Below are positions 25,301 to 37,631 of a stretch of DNA of 64,000 nucleotides, piece by piece; the stretch's first letter is position 1, and every line of letters starts with the position of its first letter. A program made the position numbers and the translations under genes. The stretch is taken from the NCBI GenBank assembly GCA_963978895.1, contig OZ022246.1, forward strand, positions 6,486,432 to 6,550,431. Direction: 5' to 3'. The stretch is from Erpobdella octoculata. Lineage: Eukaryota; Annelida; Clitellata; Hirudinida; Erpobdellidae. The notes beneath the pieces are model-generated. The model made no database searches. It was not told the origin of the DNA and worked only from the letters and a program-made list of their open reading frames with translations.

Positions 25301-28047
25301 ACAGGCCCATATCTCTCACTTCCTCGTCTTGCCGTGCCATGGAAAAGATAATCAACAAAGACATCCTCGCATATCTTCATCAAAACAATCTTATTACCCC
25401 AGAACAGCATGGTTTCCTGAAGATGAAGTCTACATGTACAAACCTTATCGAGTGTGTTAACGACTGGACACAAGCAATTCAATCAAACCAGCATGTCGAT
25501 GTTATCTACTTTTCAAAAAAGCTTTTGATTCGGTTTCACACCAAAAACTTATAGTCAAACTCCAAGCTTATGGAATCTCTGGCAATTTACTGTTATGGTT
25601 AAAGGCATTTCTATCAAATCGATCTCATACTGTGAAAGTGAATGGTCGCCTTTTTGCCTCGACTGACGTGATTAGCGGTGTCCCCCAGGGCAGCGTACTA
25701 GGTCCAACCCTATTCCTCTTATACATTAATGACGTGGCTGATCTATTTTGAGATACCTCCGTGAAGATTACGTTATTTGCGGATGATATCAAATTGTACT
25801 CATCATTACCTCCTGACAATGTATCATTACAGTTAGCCATTAACAAATAAGTGCTGTGGAGTGAAACGTGGCAACTTCAACTAGCCCCCAAAAAATGTTT
25901 CCACTGCCCCATCAGAGGATCTCATTGTAACGCTCCAGTTTCTACATACTCAATCTGCTTGCAAAAGATATCACCTATTGATACCATCCGCGACCTTGGA
26001 GTATAGATTAACAACAAACAAACATCTAGGTCACATATCGACTATATTGTCCATAGAGCTCTCATCAGGATACTGCTTATCCTCAAATGCTTTCGTTCAA
26101 GAGACCACAATCTTCTCACAAGAGCATATACCATCTATGCCCGTCCAATCTTAGAGTATTGCTCCCCCATCTGGAGCCCTCATTATAAACAAGATATAAA
26201 CAAGATCGAACGCACATAAAGATATTTCACAAGAACTTTTCTCGACCTAAGAAAATTACCGTACAATATCAGACTCAAACGTCTTGGGCTCATGTCTCTG
26301 GAGCATCGCAGCTTGATAAATGACCTCTGTTTTTGTCACAATATCATACATGGTTTTGCCAACTGTAAAATAACAGGCTTCCCAGAACTTACCCAGAGTA
26401 CACGCACTCGTGGCCACTCACTTCGTCTGCGACAGGAGAGATGTTCCAGAAACATCAGGAAACATTTCTATACAAATAGAGTGATAAACCCATGGAACTC
26501 GCTCCCACCTGAAATTATAAACTCTTCAACCTTTTCCCGTTTCCTGACCCACAACTTAGCCAGGTTTCTCGTCAACAGCTAACAATCCTGTCGGAGATGG
26601 AGGTCAACAACACTGAACTTCTCATATCTACAGAGTTTCTTCTTTTTTCTAGGCATTACAGTGGAAAACATCTGGGGAATTATTCCTGATTAATCTACCC
26701 TACATTACATTCTCAATTGCTCCTCGCCTTTGTTTTGTTGCTTAAACTTTGAAGTCGAACCGTCACTTTGCGTCTCCTTTCTGTTTCTTTTTCTTCCACT
26801 TTTGTTTTCTTTTTGTTCGAATGCACAATCACATTTCTGTTTTGTTTATATTGCTATCCAAATGGTGCAAGTGGCCGTTGGCCCTGCTATTTGACGACGT
26901 AATAATAAATAAGATAAATTAGAAATGCACCGATATTGCATTGACCGATTATTGAATTTTAAAGGCTTTAATGTCATTAATAAGTTTAGAATACTGTCCA
27001 ATGATATATATTATCATGTTGTTCCTGGTGTTGTTTGCACTGGCTGGCACTTTGCAGTTAAACTGATATTAACTTAAACTTAATGAAATGCACTTTAAAA
27101 CACATCATTATTCACAGGAAACTAGACAGTGGCAATAACACAAAATTTGCTTTTATCCTATCATCGGTGTGGGTATCACTGCTCATAAAATTAATAGCTG
27201 ACAACTTATTTTTCTAGAATGTAGCAATATGCGTTTACTAAATTAAATGAGGAAATGTCAGTAGAAAACTTTTCTATTGGACTTGTTTTGGCAAAATAAT
27301 TGAATAAATGAACTTAAAAAATATCTTATTGTCAATCTAAATAAATTTTGTCAATTCTCTATTGGTTTGATTCCATTGAATGTTTGAGTTTTTGTTAATG
27401 AACTGACATTTGAATTGGATTGATTTTTGTAGGGTTCTGAGAGGACAAGCAATGGACGTTTCTTTATTCCAAAGTTTGCAATGGCACTTGTCACCTTTTA
27501 TGCTATTTATTATCACATGAAGTACAACTACAATGTTAGTTTAAACAGATTATTTATTATCACATGAAGTAAAACTACAATGTTAGTTTCAACAAATTAT
27601 ACACGATTCTGAATATTTCTTCAATTTCTATTAACTAAAATTTCTTTTTTTTTCATGATTTAAAATTGTTTTTATTACTATCTTAAAGTTTTCTTAAGAA
27701 TTTGAAGTTGATTTGAGTAACTGTTCGACTAACCTTTATTTATGGGAATACTCTGTTATATTTTAGACATGGACTGACAAGCACGGATGGAACATTTATG
27801 GCTCTAAAGTGCCCATTTACACTGTTAGAATTTCATTGAGAATTTTTTGTCGTATTAATTTTTTATGAATTCACGTTAGTTAGATGTTGCAGTTTTCTTA
27901 CCCATCTTAAAATTGACTGCTCGAGATTGTTCAGTAAATTATTTTTTACAGAAAGGGGTCAAAGCTGAGGCCAAGGAATTAGATGATTTTTACGATAGAG
28001 GATTTAAGAATCGCAAGGTCCTTCTCAATCCGAAGACCTCAACTTAA
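22313..28047 (+). CDS. NDUFB6: NDUFB6-like accessory subunit of respiratory complex I
   Basis: Four exons, all phase 0: 22313-22669, 27433-27534, 27767-27823, 27952-28047; 203 residues. Donors are GTAAGT, GTTAGT and a weak GTTAGA. The family signature lies at residues 68-90 (PEDRMLRKQWLLDQELAPNE), matching the RRRWLKDQELSPREP region of vertebrate NDUFB6, and is followed by the basic segment before the single membrane helix (about 132-148, exon 2), which ends in YYHMKYNYN as in homologues. The N-terminus is about 65 residues longer than in vertebrates and the tail after the helix is Lys-rich. Known role: non-catalytic inner-membrane subunit of NADH:ubiquinone oxidoreductase, facing the intermembrane space. 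ATG 22313 is the first in frame, with AG directly before it. Intron 1 (4763 bp) carries two transposon remnants. The exon 3 donor is the least certain junction. Confidence 0.85.
22670..23994. other. First part of NDUFB6 intron 1
   Basis: AT-rich to about 23190, then a less AT-rich, partly open segment (23200-23980) that I do not recognise; its longest frame (23360-23689) starts at GTG rather than ATG. It may be an old repeat. Confidence 0.4.
23995..24795. mobile_element. Palindromic non-autonomous element with iterated TIR motif
   Basis: Flanked by the exact 9-bp direct repeat AGCATGGGT (23986-23994, 24796-24804), as expected for Mutator-like elements. Each end is an array of ACAACTGATCCCAG-like units, five on the left and five inverted on the right. 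A second inverted pair sits inside: GATAAAACAGAACATGAT-like units near 24225-24275 and its inverse units at 24480-24545. No coding capacity. The superfamily is an inference from the 9-bp duplication. Confidence 0.7.
25195..26905 (+). pseudogene. LINE reverse transcriptase fragment (Jockey/CR1-like)
   Basis: 5'-truncated and broken. From 25225 it reads LPNDWSSAHVTPIHKKG, NYRPISLTSS and ITPEQHGF (RT fingers), shifts frame near 25515 to DSVSHQKLIVKLQAYGI, then GVPQGSVLGPTLFLLYIND, and FADDIKLY (the catalytic A/FADD box). The thumb and C-terminal part (HRSLINDLCF to NSLPPEIINSSTFSRF) is open again at 26292-26582. At least five stops or frameshifts are present. The 3' end is AT-rich (AATAATAAATAAGATAAA). 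It lies in the sense orientation within NDUFB6 intron 1. Confidence 0.9.
27505..27589 (+). repeat. 46-bp tandem duplication of the exon 2 end and splice donor
   Basis: The last coding bases of NDUFB6 exon 2 with the donor (TATTTATTATCACATGAAGT to GTTAGTTT, 27505-27543) recur at 27551-27589, with one change (AAGTACAAC to AAGTAAAAC). The second copy is a decoy 5' splice site in intron 2. Confidence 0.9.
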
Positions 28048-29405
28048 AGCTGAATAACTTCTTTCTTCCAGTTAAGAATGCAACAAAATTTTGTTGTTCA
28101 TTAGCTTTTTTGCTGGATAGTTGTCATGATAACTCATAGTTGATTGTTGATTAGGTTAAACAACTTTGATTGATTTGTGTTTAGTTTTATCGAAAAGTTT
28201 ATAATTATAAACAAGGAAAATATTTAACCGTATTTGTTTCTGTTTAAACATATATCTGCCAAACAATTTATGGCTAACTAATCATTTCTAAAATTTGTTA
28301 AGCTGTCACTAACTAAAAATTTCAGAATTTTAATTCTTTGACATTGCCAACTACTGGTTGCTAAATGTTAGGGTTAGCTGGCTACAAAAAATTCTAGTGA
28401 AAAGGCAGTTAATATAAGCAGAACTCAACTGTATTGTCCTGCTTAGATAGAATACATTTATTTTAAAACTTTGTTGTGAGTTCATCTCTAATGAAGTAGC
28501 CCTTTTGAAATGGTGAGCACCCAAGTAGTTCTCAAAGAGACACTTTATATAAATAAGATATGAAATCGTGGGTAATTTAGAAAAAAAAACGTTGACCCAT
28601 AGCAAATGAAATATAATAAAGAGATAAGATGCCAAGTGATTTTAATTCACTCTAGTAAATGATGACCTTGAAAACAAACGATAACTAATGATAACCATGT
28701 TCAAATTTCCGACCAGATTCAATTGTTTTGTTTCTACAAGGGAAACCAGGAAATAATAATATATTGAAAATAATTGCAATGACATAGTGCAACAGTCTCA
28801 GTAATGAATGATGTAAACAAGATGGATATAAACAACAACAACCCAAACTACTAAAGCAAAAAATAAATCATTTCTAATACAGGTTCAAGGAATGTTGACA
28901 TGATTTTCACCCAAATAAATTTTTATAACAAAAAGGTAATGCAAGTTAACAATAAACAAACAATTTTCGTTTCATGAGATTCAACAAGTTAATGAAAGAA
29001 AGAAAGAAATGACTTCAAGTTTTGCATTTTTGCTTGGATATGTACAAATTTTCAAGAAGAAAAAAAATGATAGCAGAAATGCACAAGGAAAAAACATAAT
29101 TAAATATCACATACTGATGGTCCTTGAAGAGAATTGTATCGAAGACAAGAAGAAATATGTCATGGGCATCAAATGACAGCCACCAGCATTCAAGTGTCAA
29201 TGATGTGATACAATACTTTTGTAGTATCATACTGTCTTGAATTGGTTTTCACCTCTGCACAGAGGCTACAACATTTTCATGAATTGAAAGCACCACAATT
29301 TTTTAACATCAAGTTATGAGGACTTTCTAGTTGCATACAAACATGCCTCTGGTCATTTTTTAATGCTCGAGTTTACCATATCATGTGCATGTTCATAAAA
29401 TTCCT
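28048..29405. other. Intergenic region between convergent genes
   Basis: Lies between the stop codons of the NDUFB6-like gene (+) and the DBS-like gene (-), so it should hold both 3' UTRs. Candidate AATAAA motifs occur around 28613 and 28861 on +; ATTAAA is about 45 bases past the minus-strand stop (29360-29365). No other gene is supportable. Confidence 0.6.
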
Positions 29406-30912
29406 TTAGCAGCTCATCTTTTGAGCTGGTTCTAAGCTTTCTGTACTTTTAGCCTGTAATTCAGTTAAAGAAGTTAAAAAAATAATTTCTTGGATAACAC
29501 AACAAAATATTATTTTTAATATTCTCCACGTGATACTTACCCAAGCATAATTATTTCTTTCACTGAAACCAGTAGCATAAGCACTGTGTTTCGGTTTGTC
29601 CACTAAAAGCCTAGTAGGGAACCATCCCTCATGATTTGGATTGTCAACCTCTCTAATGAGACTCCAGCCTGCTTCGCCCGGATTCACCACCAAAACTTCA
29701 GTTCCTTTTTGAAGAGATATTTCATCTGGTCTTGTTGCAGTGTGGTTTGTTGTAACCAGGTGAATGTTACTCTGGATCTTTGTGGCGATAACGTTTGCAT
29801 GTAACTCTTGTCATTTTAGTCAGATGTTACTATCAAAACTTTATTTATTTTTACATTTCGAAAAGGAACAAATTTCATGTTCACTTAAGGTGACATCTAC
29901 TGCAGAAAACATTAGCTAACACTGCATTGACTAACTTCCAGAAAGTTATTTGCAGAACAAAATACAAATAGTTGATCAATGAACATACCTGTGAAAGATT
30001 CAGTGTAGAGGAAGAAGTGATTCTGCTTGGTTCATTTTCTTCCAGACCAGATACGCCGATGAAGTTGTTGTTTCCATTGACTTTCACATAGCTGTTCAGA
30101 CTTATAATTTGAAATGAAGAGTTTTGTTTTAATATCAAATAATAATTTTATTTTATTCAATAGAAGTAATTAAAGTTAATATTATGTTTTATTGTCTCAA
30201 GTAACATTCACTCAAACATGAAACAAATATACCTTCTTTGCCTATTTAAGAATTTGAAACTGTTTCTGTTTTCATTATCACCTACAAAATGCAAGAATTC
30301 GTGTTTATTTTACACTTGTTAACATATAAAATTAAATTAGAAAATGGAACATTAAAAACTACAAAGAAATAAAAAAAAATACTTTTTATTTTTTCAAACT
30401 GTCCTAGTAAAATTCTTTTGATTTCAGACACCCACAGGTCTTTCAGGTTAGCAGTTGATGCCTTGATAAATTTATTAATTAAAAATTGAACATCTTGGAA
30501 ATAAATAAATAAATATAAGTCAATTACTATAAAAACGATACCTGAATTATATATGATTCGTTTGTTTTATGTACAGATAACTGAAATTTCCTTTTGTCAC
30601 TTGTCACAAATTCTGTCAGTGCCATCTCAGAAGTCTGCAAACATATGTATGCATCAATGAAAACAATAAGAACCATTTTTGCAAACCAAACTAGTCAGGT
30701 TTCGAACGTGTACTATTAATGGCACTAATACTGATGCTCTTCTCAACTGAGCTATGAAAAAACGTCTCAAGCTTTGAGGTAACCCATGTATTTATCTAAT
30801 TATATATCAACATTTACTTCAACTTGCACAAGGTTTTACTCCCCTCTGCAAAACTTTTAAAATTGTGCATAAATGTTTTTTCTAAAAAAAATTCTGCTTT
30901 TTCTAGTAATTC

Positions 30913-30945
<33 letters not shown>

Positions 30946-33900
30946 CGAAATAAACAGTAGTAAACTAATAACTAAACAAATCCAAGATACCGGCAACAAA
31001 GCCTTGAAAATGTAGCCTGACTTTTCATTCCCATTTGTTTCTGACTTTTCTTTACAAATCAAAAGAAAATTCTCATAAAGAAACAAATGCCTCAGCGATC
31101 CTGACTTGCCCTTCAAGAAACTTCTGTTTTTTCCTTCAGTTTGAACATGGAATGAACCTTGCTGGATTAGTTTCCCTCCTGCTGTTAGGTCACCCTGATA
31201 AAACACAAAACAAACGAAAGTTCAAAGATACAAGTGACAAATCTTCCTCAAAGAATGGTGCAAGGTTTAATTCATGTTGGAGAAGAAACTCCAATTTCTT
31301 AACTCTCTCAATTTAAAAAAAATATATTCTATAGTCCTTAACACCAGGCGTTTTAAGACTGATATAGCGGTCTTTAGGAAATGACAAAGTATATTTCCTG
31401 GCAGTGATCATATTTTGATCCTTTTTATTACATTTTCACTTCTCCTTTATTCCGGCTTGGGACTGGTTCACAAAAACGAGGCAGAGTGTACTAACTTTCT
31501 TGAACAAAGAGATAACTCTCAACTGACTTGCATCCACTTGTTTGTTCTTACAATTACAAAAATCACTGATCAATCCGGCTTAATTAAAACATAATGTTTT
31601 TAATTTATAATAAATATGAAAAATTCAAACATCAAATCCATCAATGGAAATAAGGTTCATAGCTTCTGTTGATAGTTGGATAAGTTTTGCAATCATGTCT
31701 GCAGTTTCTTTCACATTTTGTTGGCAGGAAGCAGAAGAACAATATTTCATCAAGTCCTGAAATATAAAATACAATCTTCTAATTATTATTTATGCTAAAT
31801 TTAATTTTTGCTAATAAACTCAGAAATCAATTTTAGTTTTGTTATGTTAAAATTGGCACAAAAACTTCATTCAACCTTTTAAAACATACAATAAAAAATT
31901 ACATGAGTTCCAGTGTTGTATCAAAGGGATTGCAGTGCATTTTTTTTGGCTAATGCATTAAAATGCTTAGCCTTCCATTATTTTACAAATACTTACAATT
32001 TAAAAATAGTTTTTTTTTAATTTTACAATGTAAAATTATACATTTTACATTTTGAAAATTACATTTTTTATTATTTTTGTTAAACAGGAGCTAAGAGGCG
32101 ATTTATCTTTGGTAGGTTGAAATTTTTTCCACCACTAAATCCAAAGGTTATTCGCATAATAAAATTCAAATTTAGTTTAAGTAACAATGTTTAAAGGTTT
32201 CAAGTAGCTTTTAGCAAATCTATTTTGCATTTTATGGATTAAAAGAAGTTAAAGGAGAATGGAAGAAAGAAAATGAGAAAAGCGACTGGGAGTGGGAGAG
32301 CAAGCGGGAAAGAGAGAGGAAGCGAGAAGGAGAAGGAGAGCAAGCAAGAGTGAGGAAGAAAAACGATAAAAAACCCCGGGCAATGCCGGGTAACCCGTTA
32401 TTATGATATACAAATATAGTCCAACAACTGCAAATAAAATCTAGCAATGTACAAACATAATTCAGAAATATACAAATGAAATCCAGTAATATCTATAAAA
32501 AAAATCTTGCAACAAAAAGTTACCTTTATTAAGTTGTAATAGATATGCAGTTGGTGGAATGGTTTGGTTAACAGAATTTCCAAAGTTTGATTGGATCCAG
32601 ATCTCTTTTGGCACTCCTTAGACATAATAATTTCACATAATTTAGTTTGATACTTAAATTTTTTCACTCTTATAAAAACTTATAAATATATGCATAAGTA
32701 AAACTAATTTTCTTAAATAGCACAAAAATTAGAACTTGAAAAAACGAAAAGATTCTAACTTTCAGAAAGTCACACGTTGAAATCTTCTGCAATAGTTCAC
32801 TGGAGATCATCTTGTTTCCGCAATATGTTAAGTAATTCTTTGTCAAGACATCTTTCTGTATAATTGTTAACACATTAAACTTTATTTTGAAAGTGGCCTA
32901 TATGCGCTAAAATACGGTAATTTAACTATTATCATCAAAAATCAGAAACATTCAAAACTTGACACCATCCATAAAGATAAGTTCTTCAAATTATGAAAAA
33001 CACAGAAATATAGAATTTAATGAAATTCCACCAACTTGAACGATGAATGTGAAGCACATATTTTCAACAGACTTGGCATATTCTGCACTTTCGATTTCTT
33101 TCAGAAATATGCTAAATAATTCAAATAAAAAAATAGACACAATAATAAAAAAATGTAAAAATAAAATGTATTATTAGTTTATTTTAACATTATAGTTCGC
33201 ACATAAAAGTTTAACAAATATTTTTTATTAACTATAACACAAGTCTTGGCATAACTCGATGTCCCAGTGTTTACAAACAAAAATAAATGAAATAAGAAAT
33301 AACAAACCAACAATCTAAAATATATATAAAACAAGTGAAGGAAAAACGAATTTTTCAACACAAACTTTTATTTCAAATACACTCGATTTAGAAATACTAA
33401 AGATATTCAAATTAATCTAGAAGCATGAATGGTTGTATAATGGGGTGAAATTTAAAATATCGCCCTGTATCTTTTAAAGGAACATTTTTTTCAGACTCAA
33501 CAAAGCCCCGATAGCTGGCTTACCATTCCGACCTATGTTTACTTCCTAGCTTGGATGGGCCCTAAAACCACTGGGGGCACAGGGCGAAATTCCCGCCAGC
33601 CCCCCTTCTTGACGGCTCTGAGGACAGGACAAAGAAACAAAAATACAGGACAAAGAATAAGCACAAGAATAAAAAAAATACATAATAAATAAACGCACGA
33701 GTCTTGTTACGCGAGCTTCAGATGAATCACGTGCTCGCTTTGCTGCACGATAATCATGGTTTTTACAACGTTTACATAAAGTCACTTTCTTGTTGGTGTG
33801 TCTGGCAAGTGGCAGTGTCTGCTGTCTACGAAACGACTTTACTTTATATGCTCGCTCTCTCTTTATCTCTCTCTCTCTCTCTCTTTCTTCTCTCGTGCAT

Positions 33901-35295
33901 CGCATGCATGATGCTAACCAGTGTTGGAGCTGAAGAAATATGATTTCAAATCCCGATTTTTATCTGTTTAGTTTTATCTATTAAAATATTTCGAAATTAA
34001 TTGAATAATGTATTGTCATCCAATATAAAGCTATCCTGAAAGTTTCAGCTTCCTAGCTAGCCAAAAAGCTAGTTAAATTTTACTTTCTGGATTTGCATAC
34101 AGAGAAAGCCACAAACAGAGATTGTAACCTAATAAAAAGTTTTTAATGACTGTCTGTCCATCTGTCTGTATGTATGTATGTATGTCATTTATGCATTGCT
34201 ACATCATTCATCCGATAGTAATGCAATTTTCACATAATCTTGAGAGCCAATGGGAAAAGATTTTTGTGAGAAAGAATTGAAATCGCTCACAAAATGAGCG
34301 AAGCAGGAGAGCGAGCGGAAACGGGAACTAAAGAATGAGCGGGAACGGAAAAGCAACCGGGAGCGAAAGAGCGGGAAAGGGAAAGCGAACGGGAACGGGA
34401 GATCAAGCGGGAAAGCGACTGGGAACGGAAAAGCAAGCGGAAATGGGAAAGCGACCGGGAGGGAGAGCGAGCATGGAAGGAAACGGGAGTGAGAAAGACA
34501 AACAATAGAAAACCTCTAAAAACCCCAGGCAATGCCGGGTACCCGCTAGTTAATTATAAAAGTATAATTTATTTAAATAAATAAATGTAAACTACATAAA
34601 ATCTATATAATCTAAAATGCAGCCGTAAGTATAACCAGCTCACTTGGAATGGAAGTGGCATATTTCTGACCAGTTTGCAAACAGATCTCTTTGTCTTTCA
34701 ACCAGGTTTTCAGGTAGTAGTGATTTCATCTCTATTGAATTCATCTGGTCTATGTAATGCTAAAAAAAATCAATGAGATCAAAAAGCTATAATGATCTAA
34801 AAAAACTAAATAGGAATTATACTTTATATAATTATTAGAAATAACCCGTCAAAAATGGCAGTTTTTTGTTTTCATCAAACTGTCAGATATTAACTAAAGA
34901 ACTCTTTCCTTCTTTACCATTATTATAGGCAGTTCAATCAAGTCAGGATATCAATCGTTGTAAATGATTAAATGTGGTAATAAGACAATGTGGCTGCTCT
35001 ACCTGCTCGGCAATATAAAAAAATGTGCAATGCTTTGGATCAAGCAAATTAAAATCACTACAATTCATGCCATGCTTTCTTAAGACAGCTTCAATATCTT
35101 GCAATGTATTCTTTTGACAAATAAATCCAGCATAATATTTGATGTAATCGGATAACCTCTTGCATAATAAGCTTAGGTAAAACCGTTTTGCATCTTTAGG
35201 GCTGACAGTGTACATTTGCTTAATAATTTCTATTACACGCCTTTACGCACCCATTTTATCAACTGCTGACCACCTCATTATGCGAAATTGCTAAG

Positions 35296-35326
<31 letters not shown>

Positions 35327-37534
35327 CATACATACATACATACATACATACATACATACATACATACATACATACATACATACATACATACATACATACA
35401 TACATAAATACATACATACATACAGACATAAGAAATTATGTATGTCGATTAATAAACCATATGAAATTAGGATGGTTTTCAAAATTAAAAAAAAGACTGA
35501 ACAATCTTCTTACTTTTAAAACCATTTGAAGATTTTCAACATATGTCCTTTCAACAGACAGAATTTCTGTGAGTATTTCACTGTTAAATAAAAAATAATA
35601 CCAAATGAAATGAATTGAACACGATATTTAAACAATTCAATAAGAAATCAACCTTCTTCTTATCTCTAAATTGTCTTCTTTTCCAACATGCAAAACCAAT
35701 CCATTGGCCTTTATTGAGTCCAAGTTCTGAGTGCTCTTAGAAAATGTTCGTTCTAATTTGGTCTTAAAAAAAAACTTTATTTGACTTTTTTGTCTACAGT
35801 TAAACTTGCCATATGAAAAAATACATGATATTAATTTGCACACTTATGTCTGCTACATGAAAACAGATAATAAATAGCTAAAATATAAACAGTTAACCAA
35901 CTCGTTTTTTAAAGCTAAATTTCCTCTTGCTTTTTTGCTGTTCAACTTCTTCCGGTTGCGGCACGTTGATATTGGAAGGCCCAGGCAGACCAGTGGATTG
36001 AGATGGCGACGAAGAAGATGACGACGGACCTGCTAGATTGCTCATCGACATGGAAAATTGAGAGAATGGATTCGGATGACTCATGGCACCGGTGGTGGAC
36101 AGAACAGGCGAAGAGATGTCGATTACTCGCTCGGGTTGAACAACCCGGATGGGTTTGATAGGAATCGGTTTTTCTCTAACGTGAGGTTTTAATTGTTCCT
36201 TACACTTTTTCAGCATTTCTTGCACATTTTCTGAGTGACTTAAAACTTTTTCGAGATTTTGCTGCAAATGGATTAACATTGATTGTTACTTACTAGATCA
36301 ACATATTCATGTTTAAGGTTAAAAAATTGAGTTTAAAAATAACTGGGATTCCAATTTTTACGTCTATTCAAATGAAATGGAAAAACTATGTAAAAATGTC
36401 AGTAAAAGTTTCAGACTTTAAGCTCTGGAGTCAATATTGAATTGAACTGTTGATGAAATTGTTTGGGGTCATTGAGATGAAATGTCTCGCGATCAGACAA
36501 TAAGGATTCGATGATGGCAATAGTGTTTGTGACCTCTTCAGAAGATAACTTTTTTTCTAGCGCTTGGCATGCAAGAAAATCAACTCCTTTAGTGCACCAT
36601 TTGTTAACCTAAACAATAGTTGAGATCAAGGTTGACTGAACCAATTTGCACAGGTACATCATGAATATTAATCAGATCAATCATTAAAGCCTAGCAAGAA
36701 AGCCTTCAGCCCAATAATTTATTATTGTGCTTTTAGCTCTAATTTGAAAACATTCTAAGTGCGACAACTTACACAACTACTTGTCAATATTATTTTTAAT
36801 CATAATGTCAACAAACCAAAAATTTAAGAAATTAATTAAGTGAACATTCTTTTATTTCAATTTGCCAATCTCTAATATGGTGCAAGTCTGCAGCCTCCTA
36901 GGCAACACTAGCATACATTATACATCAGAAACGTTTTAGCAAACACACACACACACACACACGTGTTAACAAAAATATTAAAACTGTCCCAACCACACTC
37001 ACATTGTCAATCTTTTCAAACAACTCTTTAGATTTTGATGCTTTGTCAAGACCAGCTGTGAGAGTATCCTGATAAGTTTGTATGATTCTATCTAGTTCGC
37101 AACACTTGGGTTTTATACAGTCAATTGCATAGTGATTGTCCCCAATGAATTTTTCTCCTCTGAATTTCAACAGAGTGGCTCTAGTAATGTCTGCCTGTAA
37201 TGTTTAGTTAATTATATGAGCACAAACCTTTAAAACGTTTCTAAGTATTCAAACATTTCAAATGATTATATCATAAAATCATACAATTATTCTAGTTCTA
37301 ACTTTTGTGTCATTTTCGAACTTTTGCAGCTCTTTGAGCAAAGATTCAGCCTCAACAATCGAATCACATTTCATAGCTATCGACTCCAAACATGACAAAT
37401 GCTTCCCACATGCAAATTGGAGCTGAAATGTTGAGAAACAGTTTTTTTTTAAATTATGAAAAAAGATTTAGCACAACAAATACCTTCATTGGCTTATATT
37501 GAGCAAAAAACCTAACATTTGAATACATAAATAA

Positions 37535-37631
<97 letters not shown>

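Larger units (their letters stand above)
31631..35580 (-). other. Dbl-homology (DH) domain exons, core motif diverged
   Basis: Six exons: 35580-35514 (EILTEILSVERTYVENL, the CR1 helix with its conserved Glu), 34759-34644 (LFANWSEICHFHS), 33111-33036 (IFLKEIESAEYAK), 32855-32760, 32616-32524 and 31756-31631. Where active family members have a LLKPVQRITKYQLLLKEL-type helix, this protein has LLTKPFHQLHIYYNLIKDL: the VQR and ITKYQ residues that contact the GTPase are replaced. Overall length and the flanking helices are kept. Confidence 0.8.

Noticed and set aside
34943..35215. Extra DH-domain exon of the DBS-like gene
   Set aside because: The flanking exons 35580-35514 and 34759-34644 join in phase and by homology without it, and its content resembles a Helitron helicase.
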